A stretch of 64,000 bases of DNA from JBEIGE01 sp040382055 (GTDB taxonomy: Bacteria > Pseudomonadota > Gammaproteobacteria > Burkholderiales > Burkholderiaceae_C), in the NCBI GenBank assembly GCA_040382055.1, contig JBEIGE010000006.1:59085-123084 (forward strand), written 5' to 3'. Positions 43,358 through 51,231 of the stretch are shown here, piece after piece; the first letter of the stretch is position 1, and each line of letters starts with the position of its first letter. The translations under genes were made by a program, and so were the position numbers. The notes under the pieces are model-generated. The model made no database searches. It saw only the letters and a list, made by a program, of their open reading frames with translations, and had not been told where the DNA came from.

Positions 43358-44770
43358 ATGACTGAAGACTTCCGTATCGAGCGTGATTTTCTTGGGGATA
43401 AGAAGATTCCATTGAGTGCCTACTGGGGAGTTCATACCGCACGCGCGGTTGAGAATTTTCCGATTTCCGGCACACCTGTCTCCGTGATGTCAGACCTCAT
43501 TCGCGCCTTTGGCTTTGTTAAAAAAGCGGCTGTTCGTGCCAACGTCCATTTTGGTGTCATTGATGCCCCAAGGGCACAAGCCATTGAGAGCGCCTGTAAC
43601 CGCCTGATTGCGGGTGAGTTTCATGACCAGTTTGTGGTCGACGTGATCCAGGGTGGCGCGGGCACCTCCACCAATATGAATGCAAATGAGGTGATTGCAA
43701 ATGTGGCTTTGGAAATTCTCGGACACGCCAAGGCGAGTTATGTTCATCTGCATCCCAATGATCATGTCAATGCATCCCAGAGTACCAACGATGTTTACCC
43801 CACAGCCATGCGGCTGGCCTTGTGGCTTGCCATTGACCGGCTGTTGATCTCCATGGCAGCGCTGCGTGAAGGGTTTCAAGCCAAAGCCGATGAATTCAAA
43901 GACGTGCTCAAGATTGGGCGCACCCAGTTGCAGGACGCGGTGCCTATGACGCTGGGCCAAGAGTTCTCAACCTATGCCGTGATGATTCATGAAGATGAAG
44001 CGCGATTACGTGAAGCCCGAGCCCTGATTCAGGAAATCAACCTCGGTGCCACTGCCATTGGTACCGGCATCAATGCCCCGGCAGGCTATGCAGAACTGGC
44101 CTGCGGCTACCTGGCCGAGATCAGCGGTATTCCAGTGGTGAAGGCGCATAACCTGATCGAGGCCACGCAGGATACGGGTGCCTTTGTGCAGCTTTCAGGG
44201 GTGCTCAAACGGGTGGCGACCAAGCTATCCAAGACCTGCAATGATTTGCGCCTGCTTTCCAGCGGACCGCAGGCTGGCTTTGGCGATATCAAGCTGCCCC
44301 CGCGCCAGGCCGGCTCGTCAATCATGCCTGGCAAGGTCAACCCGGTGATTCCCGAGGTGGTCAATCAGGTTGCTTTTGAAGTGATTGGCAACGACATCAC
44401 CATCACCATGGCCTCAGAAGCCGGACAATTGCAGCTCAATGCCTTTGAGCCCATCATGGGCTGGAGCCTGTTCAAAAGTATCGAGCACCTCAGCCAAGCT
44501 TGCCGAACTCTTCAGGTCAATTGTGTGGCCGGCATCGAGGCCAACCGGGAGCTGTTGGCCAAAAGGGTGCGTGAGTCCATCACCCTGGTCACGGCGCTCA
44601 ACCCGATCATTGGCTACGAAAAGGCTGCCCTGATTGCCAAGACGGCCATGGCAAGCGGTCAAGCAGTTGACGAAGTGGCCGAACAGCTTGGCATCCTGAC
44701 GCGCGCGATGATCGAGGAGCTGCTGGTTCCAGAAAAGCTGACCCAACCACTTAAGTCGGAAATGGGGTAA
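43358..44770 (+). CDS. aspA: Aspartate ammonia-lyase
   Basis: Converts L-aspartate to fumarate and ammonia (EC 4.3.1.1) in the cytoplasm. The fumarase/aspartase superfamily hallmarks are present: QGGAGTSTNMNANEVIAN, HPNDHVNASQSTNDVYPTA, GRTQLQDAVPMTLGQEF and the catalytic-loop signature GSSIMPGKVNPVIPEVVNQV. The 470-aa length fits. ATG 43358 has AAGGTG upstream and matches the family N terminus; the longer frame begins at 43331. It is followed by the gltIJKL uptake genes, so transported aspartate can be fed straight to the TCA cycle. Confidence 0.96.
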   Translation: MTEDFRIERDFLGDKKIPLSAYWGVHTARAVENFPISGTPVSVMSDLIRAFGFVKKAAVRANVHFGVIDAPRAQAIESACNRLIAGEFHDQFVVDVIQGGAGTSTNMNANEVIANVALEILGHAKASYVHLHPNDHVNASQSTNDVYPTAMRLALWLAIDRLLISMAALREGFQAKADEFKDVLKIGRTQLQDAVPMTLGQEFSTYAVMIHEDEARLREARALIQEINLGATAIGTGINAPAGYAELACGYLAEISGIPVVKAHNLIEATQDTGAFVQLSGVLKRVATKLSKTCNDLRLLSSGPQAGFGDIKLPPRQAGSSIMPGKVNPVIPEVVNQVAFEVIGNDITITMASEAGQLQLNAFEPIMGWSLFKSIEHLSQACRTLQVNCVAGIEANRELLAKRVRESITLVTALNPIIGYEKAALIAKTAMASGQAVDEVAEQLGILTRAMIEELLVPEKLTQPLKSEMG

Positions 44771-44814
44771 GCGGGTACGAACATTGCTTTAACCCATCTG
44801 AACACACACAGGGT

Positions 44815-44831
44815 AATCCCGAATCGGGATT
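44815..44831. promoter_or_regulatory. 17-bp palindrome upstream of gltI
   Basis: AATCCCGA (44815-44822) and TCGGGATT (44824-44831) are perfect inverted arms around one base, in the 114-bp space between aspA and gltI. It could be a protein-binding site or, as RNA, a 6-bp hairpin with a 5-nt loop acting as attenuator or weak terminator. No T tract is evident. Confidence 0.45.
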
Positions 44832-44884
44832 TATCTAGAATCCAGAATTCCATTCATCAACCATGTTTAGTATTGGAGACTTTT

Positions 44885-45784
44885 ATGAGCAAGCATTTTG
44901 TGGCCTTGGCCATTGCCACGCTGGCGACCAGCGGCGCCTTTGCACAAGCCAACGACACTATTGCCAAGGTCAAGGCATCCGGCGTTGTCACCATGGGCGT
45001 GCGCGATTCGTCGGGCGCGCTGTCCTACACGCTGGGTGACGGCAAGTATGCTGGTTACCATGTGGAAATTTGCGAGCGCATCATTAGCAACCTTGAAAAA
45101 GCGGCCGGCCGCAAGCTGGAAGTCAAATATCAGTCGGTTACGTCACAGAATCGTATTCCGCTGCTGCAAAATGGAACCATCGATATTGAGTGTGGTTCTA
45201 CCACCAACAATGCCACCCGCCAGAAAGATGTGTCTTTCGCAGTGACCACCTTTGTGGAAGAGGTTCGCATGGCTGTCAAGGCCAATTCGGGCATCACCAA
45301 CTTGGCGCAACTCAACGGTAAAAATCTGGCTACTACAACAGGCACTACTTCGGTGCAGTTGTTGCGCAAGCATGAACGCGCCACTGGCGTGAACTTCAAC
45401 GAAGTGTTTGGTAAGGACCATTCAGAAAGCTTCCTGCTGCTGGAGTCAGGTCGTGCGGACGCTTTTGTGATGGACGGACAAATCCTGGCAGGCAACATTG
45501 CCGGCTCCAAGTCCCCGGCGGATTTCCGTATTGTGGGTGAAGTCATTAACGTCGAGCCAATCGCCATCATGGTACGCAAAGACGACCCGGCCGTGAAAAA
45601 GCTGGCCGACGACACCATCATTGGCCTGATTCGCACCGGCGAAATGGCCAAGCTCTATGACAAATGGTTCATCCAGCCGATCCCACCCAAAAACGTGCGT
45701 TTGAACCTGCCGGCCAGTGAAGCCACCAAAACAGCCTGGGCCACGCCCAACGACAAGCCGGTTGAAGAGTACGCCAAGAAGTAA
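44885..45784 (+). CDS. gltI: Glutamate/aspartate ABC transporter substrate-binding protein
   Basis: Periplasmic receptor of the Glu/Asp importer, 299 aa. The signal peptide (MSKHFVALAIATLATSGAFAQ) is followed by the GltI hallmarks VTMGVRDSSGALSYTLGDGK, YAGYHVEICERI, QNRIPLLQNGTIDIECGSTT and TGTTSVQLLRKHE. The ATG at 44885 is chosen (GGAGAC just upstream) rather than the in-frame TTG at 44873. It is the first of four genes gltI-gltJ-gltK-gltL. Confidence 0.95.
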   Translation: MSKHFVALAIATLATSGAFAQANDTIAKVKASGVVTMGVRDSSGALSYTLGDGKYAGYHVEICERIISNLEKAAGRKLEVKYQSVTSQNRIPLLQNGTIDIECGSTTNNATRQKDVSFAVTTFVEEVRMAVKANSGITNLAQLNGKNLATTTGTTSVQLLRKHERATGVNFNEVFGKDHSESFLLLESGRADAFVMDGQILAGNIAGSKSPADFRIVGEVINVEPIAIMVRKDDPAVKKLADDTIIGLIRTGEMAKLYDKWFIQPIPPKNVRLNLPASEATKTAWATPNDKPVEEYAKK

Positions 45785-45822
45785 GACGATTCACGCTTCA
45801 TCCACATCACCGGGAGTGCGCT

Positions 45823-46545
45823 ATGTCATGGGACTGGCAGGTTTTCCTTAACGACGATGGCAGCGGCCGCACGTACCTGGAGTGGATGATTGACGCCTGG
45901 GGCTGGACCTTGTCCGTGGCAGGCTGTTCTTGGCTGGTGGCGGTGTCGGTCGGCGTCCTGGTCGGCACCTTACGCACCTTGCCGAATAGCCCCTGGCTGG
46001 TGAGATTTGCCAACATCTGGGTGGAGGTTTTCCGAAACGTCCCGTTGTTGGTTCAAATTTTCATCTGGTATTTTGTACTTCCCAAGATCTTCCCTGTGAT
46101 GCAGCAAATCCCCGGTTTTGTCTTGGTGGTCGTCGCATTGGGGTTTTTTACGTCTTCGCGCATCGCCGAGCAGGTGCGTGCGGGTGTGCAGGCTTTGCCC
46201 AAGGGTCAGCGCTATGCCGGTATGGCCATGGGGTTTACGACCGCGCAGACCTACCGCTATGTCATTTTGCCTATGGCATTTCGTATTATTCTGCCGCCGC
46301 TGACCAGTGAGTCCATGAATCTGTTGAAGAACTCATCAGTGGCTTTTGCTGTCTCGATTGCCGAGCTCACCATGTTTGCCATGCAAGCGCAGGAAGAAAC
46401 TTCCCGGGGAATTGAAATCTATCTCGCCGTGACCGCCCTCTACGCCATTTCTGCCTTTGGGGTGAACCGGATATTTGCCTTTATTGAGAAAAAAGCGCAG
46501 ATACCCGGATTCATCGTGGCTGGCGCAACCGGTGGAGGCCATTGA
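45823..46545 (+). CDS. gltJ: Glutamate/aspartate ABC transporter permease GltJ
   Basis: Inner-membrane permease of 240 aa in the His/Glu/Gln family. It has the family N terminus MSWDWQVFLNDDGSGRTYLE, transmembrane stretches around residues 28-53, 85-110 and 195-220, and the EAA-type coupling loop AGVQALPKGQRYAGMAMGFT. It pairs with GltK to form the channel for GltI-bound substrate. Confidence 0.95.
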   Translation: MSWDWQVFLNDDGSGRTYLEWMIDAWGWTLSVAGCSWLVAVSVGVLVGTLRTLPNSPWLVRFANIWVEVFRNVPLLVQIFIWYFVLPKIFPVMQQIPGFVLVVVALGFFTSSRIAEQVRAGVQALPKGQRYAGMAMGFTTAQTYRYVILPMAFRIILPPLTSESMNLLKNSSVAFAVSIAELTMFAMQAQEETSRGIEIYLAVTALYAISAFGVNRIFAFIEKKAQIPGFIVAGATGGGH

Positions 46546-46581
46546 CATGAACCCCGCTTTCGTTCTGTTCAGGGGGCAAAG

Positions 46582-47250
46582 ATGATGGGCCTGGATCTTT
46601 CATTTGTCAGCTGGGACATCATCAGCAAATTTGTTTCAAAGGGCTTCTGGTTCAGCCTTGAACTCACTATTGTCGCGACGTTAGGTGGAATTTTTTTCGG
46701 AACCTTGCTGGCGCTGATGCGGCTCTCAGGCAATAAACTCCTCATGATCCCCGCCACCATCTATGTCAACGGCATGCGCAGCATTCCGCTGGTGATGGTC
46801 ATTTTGTGGTTCTTCCTACTTGTGCCTATTCTAATCGGCAAGCCCATTGGTGCCGAGTTGTCTGCCAACATCACCTTCATTGCTTTTGAGGCAGCTTATT
46901 TCAGCGAGATCATGCGTGCGGGTATCCAGTCCATCCCGCGTGGTCAGGTATTTGCCGGGCAGGCGCTGGGCATGAGCTATAGCCAAAACATGCGCCTGGT
47001 GGTCTTGCCCCAGGCCTTTCGCAATATGTTGCCGGTGCTGTTGACTCAGACCATCATTTTGTTTCAGGACACTTCACTGGTCTACGCCATTGGTGCCTAC
47101 GACATGCTCAAGGGCTTTGTGACTGCCGGCAAAATTTACGGCCGGCCAGAAGAAGCCTATTTGTTGGCCGCAGTGGTGTATTTTGTGATCTGCTTTGGCC
47201 TGTCTTATCTGGTCAAAAGGCTGCAGTCCAAGATCGCCATCATTCGTTAA
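46582..47250 (+). CDS. gltK: Glutamate/aspartate ABC transporter permease GltK
   Basis: Second permease of the Glu/Asp importer, 222 aa. Opening DLSFVSWDIISKFVSKGFWF, the ELTIVATLGGIFFGTLLALM transmembrane segment and the EAA loop AGIQSIPRGQVFAGQALGMS identify it. AGGGGGCAAAG precedes the ATG; the next codon is also ATG. It lies 36 bp after gltJ and 21 bp before gltL. Confidence 0.95.
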   Translation: MMGLDLSFVSWDIISKFVSKGFWFSLELTIVATLGGIFFGTLLALMRLSGNKLLMIPATIYVNGMRSIPLVMVILWFFLLVPILIGKPIGAELSANITFIAFEAAYFSEIMRAGIQSIPRGQVFAGQALGMSYSQNMRLVVLPQAFRNMLPVLLTQTIILFQDTSLVYAIGAYDMLKGFVTAGKIYGRPEEAYLLAAVVYFVICFGLSYLVKRLQSKIAIIR

Positions 47251-47271
47251 ATTTGCCATCCAAGGAATACC

Positions 47272-48009
47272 ATGATTGAAATCAAAAACGTCTCCAAATG
47301 GTACGGTCCCGTGCAGGTGCTTAACGATTGCTCGGTCAGCATTAACAAGGGCGATGTGGTCGTGGTCTGCGGCCCATCGGGCTCAGGCAAGTCCACCTTG
47401 ATCAAAACGGTTAATGGTCTGGAGCCGATTCAAAAAGGTGAAATTCTGGTTGACGGCGTCAATCTGTATGGTGAAAAAACGGATTTACCCAAGCTTCGCA
47501 GTCGCGTTGGTATGGTGTTTCAGAGTTTCGAGCTGTTTCCGCACCTGAGCGTCACTGAAAATCTGACCATTGCCCAGATCAAGGTGTTGGGCCGCAGCAC
47601 TGATGAAGCCAAAACCCGTGGCCTGAAGATGCTTGACCGCGTGGGTCTGATGGCTCATAAAGACAAGTTTCCTGGTCAACTCTCAGGCGGTCAGCAGCAG
47701 CGTGTGGCCATTGCCCGGGCGCTCTCCATGGACCCGATCGTGATGTTGTTTGACGAACCCACCTCTGCGCTTGACCCTGAAATGGTGGGCGAGGTGCTTG
47801 ATGTCATGGTGGCACTGGCCAAGGAAGGCATGACCATGATGGTGGTCACCCATGAGATGGGTTTTGCCCGCAAGGTGGCTAATCGGGTGATTTTCATTGA
47901 CGTGGGTGGGCGCATTCTGGAAGACTGTTCCAAGGATGACTTCTTTGGCAATCCGGATGCCCGCCAACCACGGACAAAAGACTTTTTGAACAAAATCTTG
48001 CAGCACTAG
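47272..48009 (+). CDS. gltL: Glutamate/aspartate ABC transporter ATPase GltL
   Basis: Cytoplasmic ATPase of the Glu/Asp importer, 245 aa. Walker A GPSGSGKST (about 34-42), Q-loop VFQSFELFPHL, signature LSGGQQQRVAIARAL, Walker B VMLFDEPTSALDPEMVGEV and H-loop VVTHEMGFARKVAN are all intact. AAGGAA lies before the ATG. It closes the gltIJKL operon; a structured intergenic element follows. Confidence 0.96.
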   Translation: MIEIKNVSKWYGPVQVLNDCSVSINKGDVVVVCGPSGSGKSTLIKTVNGLEPIQKGEILVDGVNLYGEKTDLPKLRSRVGMVFQSFELFPHLSVTENLTIAQIKVLGRSTDEAKTRGLKMLDRVGLMAHKDKFPGQLSGGQQQRVAIARALSMDPIVMLFDEPTSALDPEMVGEVLDVMVALAKEGMTMMVVTHEMGFARKVANRVIFIDVGGRILEDCSKDDFFGNPDARQPRTKDFLNKILQH

Positions 48010-48033
48010 GCTGATCGTTGTTCACCGGGCGTC

Positions 48034-48115
48034 AGGCTTAGGGCAAAAGCCTGCGCTCGTGTCCCCCGGCCTTCGGCCTCCTCCTTGACCTCGCTTCGGC
48101 TTTCGCCCTGAGCCT
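48034..48115. repeat. Structured intergenic element with an 18-bp stem
   Basis: The bases AGGCTTAGGGCAAAAGCC (48034-48051) pair with GGCTTTCGCCCTGAGCCT (48098-48115) at 16 of 18 positions; in the plus-strand RNA one of the remaining two is a G-U pair. The loop contains a second hairpin GGCC-TTC-GGCC (48068-48078). It begins 25 bp after the gltL stop and is followed by TTTT, so it may terminate the glt operon; its size and double structure are also like a REP-type interspersed repeat. An alternative pairing of GGCAAAAG (48042-48049) with CTTTTGCC (48113-48120 region) is possible. Confidence 0.6.
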
Positions 48116-48176
48116 TTTGCCAGTACAAAACGCAATCTTACGCCAAGATGCACAACGACCACTTTTAGAAAACTGA

Positions 48177-48845
48177 ATGACAAAGAAACTTAATCTTAGC
48201 GAGTTACTGAACTTCTATGATTACAAAGACCCAGCATCGAATACTCACGCAACAGCAATTAATGCGGTTCTTGGCGAAGATTTGGCTGTTGCTTTGGTTG
48301 TTCATTATTTTCAACAGCAAAGGGTAGAGGTTGAAGCACTTCCTGGCCCCGTTACTCAGAAGACAAAGAGTGGCCATCGTTTGGATAAATGGATTGCAGT
48401 GAGGTCGGCTACTGAGTCGGTTATTTATCAAATGGAAATCAAAAATTGGAGCGCGCACTCAATTGGTGGCGCACCAGTCAAAAAGGATGCTGACGAAAGT
48501 TATATGCGGGAATTCAGAAAGAAAAGATGGCTGCATCAATTTAATGTAGAAAAGCTTCTGCCATCGCAGAAACAAACACTCAAAGTCTTAACAAGGATGA
48601 GTGTGCCATCTAAGTACAGCACCCATACCCAAAAAGCATTACTTTGCTTTTGGGAGCCGCTACATCCCGATGGCGAACCAAAAACGCTCTTTGAGGTAGA
48701 TGTTTTGAACGATACATTCAGTAAACTGACGGTTTTCTCTATGTCTAACTATGTATCGCATCTTAGGAAGACAGCAGACACTGTAGAAGTTCAAATGCCG
48801 ATCACAGATGCGAGGATTGCTTGGTTGCAGAAACTCTACAGCTAA
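48177..48845 (+). CDS. PD-(D/E)XK nuclease-like protein
   Basis: I do not recognise a named family for this 222-aa protein, but its first half has the pattern of a PD-(D/E)XK nuclease core: a helix with Glu34 (VLGEDLA), Asp70 in GHRLDKWIAV, and Glu87-Ile-Lys89 in QMEIKNWSAHS, correctly spaced on successive strands. This would allow metal-dependent DNA or RNA cleavage. The rest is rich in basic and aromatic residues (RKKRWLHQFNVEKLL). There is no signal peptide or membrane segment. The gene is visibly more AT-rich than its neighbours and stands alone on its strand, consistent with acquisition by transfer and perhaps defence. Confidence 0.7.
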   Translation: MTKKLNLSELLNFYDYKDPASNTHATAINAVLGEDLAVALVVHYFQQQRVEVEALPGPVTQKTKSGHRLDKWIAVRSATESVIYQMEIKNWSAHSIGGAPVKKDADESYMREFRKKRWLHQFNVEKLLPSQKQTLKVLTRMSVPSKYSTHTQKALLCFWEPLHPDGEPKTLFEVDVLNDTFSKLTVFSMSNYVSHLRKTADTVEVQMPITDARIAWLQKLYS

Positions 48846-48867
48846 CGCCTCAAAAGAATTAATCTCA

Positions 48868-49617
48868 TTATTTGCTTTGAAGTGCTGTTTTAGACCATAC
48901 CCCAACAGCTCCGCACTTACTTTTGCTGTACCGCCGCAAGAAATGTTGATAGGTAGCCCAGCTAGATTTTGAGTTGCCCCATGCATCACCAAAAAGAAGC
49001 ATATCTGGTTGGCCGCCAGGGTTCTCGAGTACTGATCTGGCGAAAATTTCGGTAGGACTTTCAAAATCAGTCCAGTTATAGCCGAACGCGGCCCCGGGTT
49101 GAATAACAGCGACAACTTTTGGGGCGACAGCATTTGCAACGTAGAGAGCCTGAAATGCAGCCACCCCATCTGCACAAAGGAGCAACAGGCTAAATCGGTC
49201 AGGACCGAACGTGATGGGACGGTCAGGCCGCCGCTCAAAGACAGCCCAAACACAAAATGGCGTTTTTATATGATCACGATGCCTTAAGGGATCCCCATCA
49301 GTACGGCTTAGGTCAACTGGCCGCCAGCTACGCATTGGCAGCTCGTTTTCGTTTACAAGACGACTGGCAAGAAGGTTATATCCCCCGAACCACAAGGCGC
49401 GCATGAATTCATCTAGTCTGTGGCCGTAATCGCAGTAAACAAAGCTAAAGATGTTTCCCCTAAAGTGCCGAATCGGATCATCATCAAACCCACAAGATGG
49501 GTAGAAAAGCGAGTTATCCAACAACAAGCCTAAGGGGAAAGGCTCATTTGTGATCGCAGATGGCGTCAAATTAGTCAGCCAGCGTGGTGCCTCTATGGCT
49601 TTCAGTACTCGAAGCAT
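48868..49617 (-). CDS. Unrecognised 249-residue protein
   Basis: No family is recognised. The protein has no signal peptide or membrane helix. Notable stretches are GLLLDNSLFYPSCGFDDDPI near the N terminus, NIFSFVYCDYGHRLDEFMRA, FSLLLLCADGVAAFQALYVA and VVAVIQPGAAFGYNWTDFES; the regular mix of hydrophobic strands and acidic turns suggests a globular alpha/beta enzyme. Composition is normal for a real protein along its whole length. It converges with the PD-(D/E)XK-like gene (22 bp apart) and lies 52 bp downstream of the HD gene on the same strand, so it may be the third gene of that operon. Confidence 0.7.
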   Translation of the reverse strand: MLRVLKAIEAPRWLTNLTPSAITNEPFPLGLLLDNSLFYPSCGFDDDPIRHFRGNIFSFVYCDYGHRLDEFMRALWFGGYNLLASRLVNENELPMRSWRPVDLSRTDGDPLRHRDHIKTPFCVWAVFERRPDRPITFGPDRFSLLLLCADGVAAFQALYVANAVAPKVVAVIQPGAAFGYNWTDFESPTEIFARSVLENPGGQPDMLLFGDAWGNSKSSWATYQHFLRRYSKSKCGAVGVWSKTALQSK

Positions 49618-49669
49618 TCCAACTATGTCCCTGAATCCAGATACCGTAGATTACTCACGTCACCACCAA

Positions 49670-50179
49670 TCAATACTGTGTTGATTTTCTGCCATGCTGA
49701 TGGCACCAAGCATTGGATCTTTCGCCGGCCTTCTTTATGCTCGCATCGCTGCGAGCTGCCTCCGTGCCTAAATACTTTGCTTTTGGCGTAATGCCTACGC
49801 GGCCGAGGTCTAGACGATCTGCATCCCAACAGGTGAGCACAGTGACATTGCCTCGGGTCATGCCATCGCTATGGTGTGTGCAGGCGTGTTGCAGTAAGTC
49901 CATCTCATCATCAGTGGCATCAAAGTATTGCCCCTTAAGTCTGGCGGCCAATTCCCCACCGCGTGCCCCATGGCCATCATCTTCATGCTCGTTGAATCGG
50001 CGGCAGTCGTGAAAGAAAGCGAATAACTCAACCACATGGCAGTTAGCGCCAGTCTGGGTCGCCAACATCAAACCATTAGCTCGGACGCGCGCCCAATGGG
50101 CAATGCCGTGGTGGCCCCACCAGTTGATCTGCAACTGTTGACGCAGGTGCTGCAACAGGGCGTGACGGTTGAAAATCAA
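49670..50179 (-). CDS. HD-domain hydrolase
   Basis: A 169-aa protein with an HD-superfamily metal site: His24 and His28 (GHHGIAHWARV), His57-Asp58 (FFHDCRRFNE), His98 and His102-103 (HACTHHSDG), and a late Asp cluster CWDADRLDLGRVG. HD proteins hydrolyse phosphate esters or nucleotides. The start ATG overlaps the stop of the ADP-ribosylglycohydrolase gene by 4 bp, so the two are translationally coupled and probably act on related molecules. The last ~35 residues are polar and may be disordered. Confidence 0.82.
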   Translation of the reverse strand: MIFNRHALLQHLRQQLQINWWGHHGIAHWARVRANGLMLATQTGANCHVVELFAFFHDCRRFNEHEDDGHGARGGELAARLKGQYFDATDDEMDLLQHACTHHSDGMTRGNVTVLTCWDADRLDLGRVGITPKAKYLGTEAARSDASIKKAGERSNAWCHQHGRKSTQY

Positions 50180-51078
50180 TTTGTCTGCCCGGCTTGCAGT
50201 TCATCATAAAAAGCCGTTACAACTGAGCGCATATCGGCAGGGAGATAGCTCCAGGTCTGTTTTGCCAGTTCCTCGGGGATTCCAAACCTGGCTTCAGCAA
50301 TGCCACCTGCAATCGCAGCAATGGTATCGGTGTCACCCCCTATTGAAACGGCATTCCTGATGGCATCTTCAAAAGAGATCGCTTGCAAGGCACAAACGAT
50401 GGCCTGGGGTACAGAGCCCGATGCGCGCTCCGTTCGTTTATAGGTGGAGCGAATGTCATCGGGTGTCTGGCTAAGATCGTAGCCAAAGCGCTTTGTCAAA
50501 TAGGCTGCAATCTGTGTCGTCTCCATCTTGTTGCAAGACCAGAAAATTGCCAGTGCCACCGCTCTCGCCGAGTCAATTGCTTCTGGATGGTTGTGCGTAA
50601 ATACAGTGGCTGCATCAGCCCATTGCACAGCCTCTTCCTCGGTACTCGCCAGAAAGCCAACCGGCGATATGCGCATGGCTGCACCGTTACCCCAACTTCC
50701 ATAAGGTTGAGGGGGATTTTCAAAGATCCAAAGTGCAAACCTTTGACCCCAGCCGCCGTTCTCGGCGTAGCGTTGACACCATGCTTGCAAAGTGGATGCT
50801 GGATCACTGCCATGAATCAGTGCATCTGCAATTGCAACAGTACAAACCGTGTCGTCAGTGAATCCGGCATCGGGATGAAACAGGGGTTCGAACGCCTTAC
50901 TCCGGTAGTTCTTGAATTCATAGGCAGACCCGATGATGTCTCCGGTAATGGTTCCAAGCACGATAGTTTTCTCAAATAGAAAATAGTTTGGTGGATAAGC
51001 AGCGATTTCAAATCTGCGCCAACTTGATGGATTTTTCATTGAGCGCAACATTGGTAGATAGTCATCATACGAAAGCAT
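50176..51078 (-). CDS. ADP-ribosylglycohydrolase (DraG/ARH family)
   Basis: Removes ADP-ribose from a modified target. The binuclear-metal motifs are intact: GDIIGSAYEF at about 46-55, FTDDT at 73-77, GNGAAMR at 130-136, and SIGGDTDTIAAIAGG at about 245-259. The family normally starts right at the GDIIGS segment, so the first 39 residues here are extra; an in-frame GTG at 50961 (GAGAAA upstream) would give the canonical N terminus and is a serious alternative start. The gene is coupled to an HD hydrolase by a 4-bp overlap, and no ADP-ribosyltransferase is visible nearby. Confidence 0.9.
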   Translation of the reverse strand: MLSYDDYLPMLRSMKNPSSWRRFEIAAYPPNYFLFEKTIVLGTITGDIIGSAYEFKNYRSKAFEPLFHPDAGFTDDTVCTVAIADALIHGSDPASTLQAWCQRYAENGGWGQRFALWIFENPPQPYGSWGNGAAMRISPVGFLASTEEEAVQWADAATVFTHNHPEAIDSARAVALAIFWSCNKMETTQIAAYLTKRFGYDLSQTPDDIRSTYKRTERASGSVPQAIVCALQAISFEDAIRNAVSIGGDTDTIAAIAGGIAEARFGIPEELAKQTWSYLPADMRSVVTAFYDELQAGQTN

Positions 51079-51231
51079 TCATAAGAAATTACTTTTGTAC
51101 GAGTGTGGGGCTCATCCTATGAGTGCGCCGCATGGAAGCAACGTAGCCTCGAATAAATAAATTGCTGATTGTTTGATTATTGAGAATATCGTTCAAAGTC
51201 TGGTGCCATCGTGTTTTGCGACAATCTCCGC

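Noticed and set aside
48010..51200. Accessory stretch as a prophage or IS-borne island
   Set aside because: No integrase, transposase, tRNA target or direct repeats were found. Only base composition and gene content suggest transfer.
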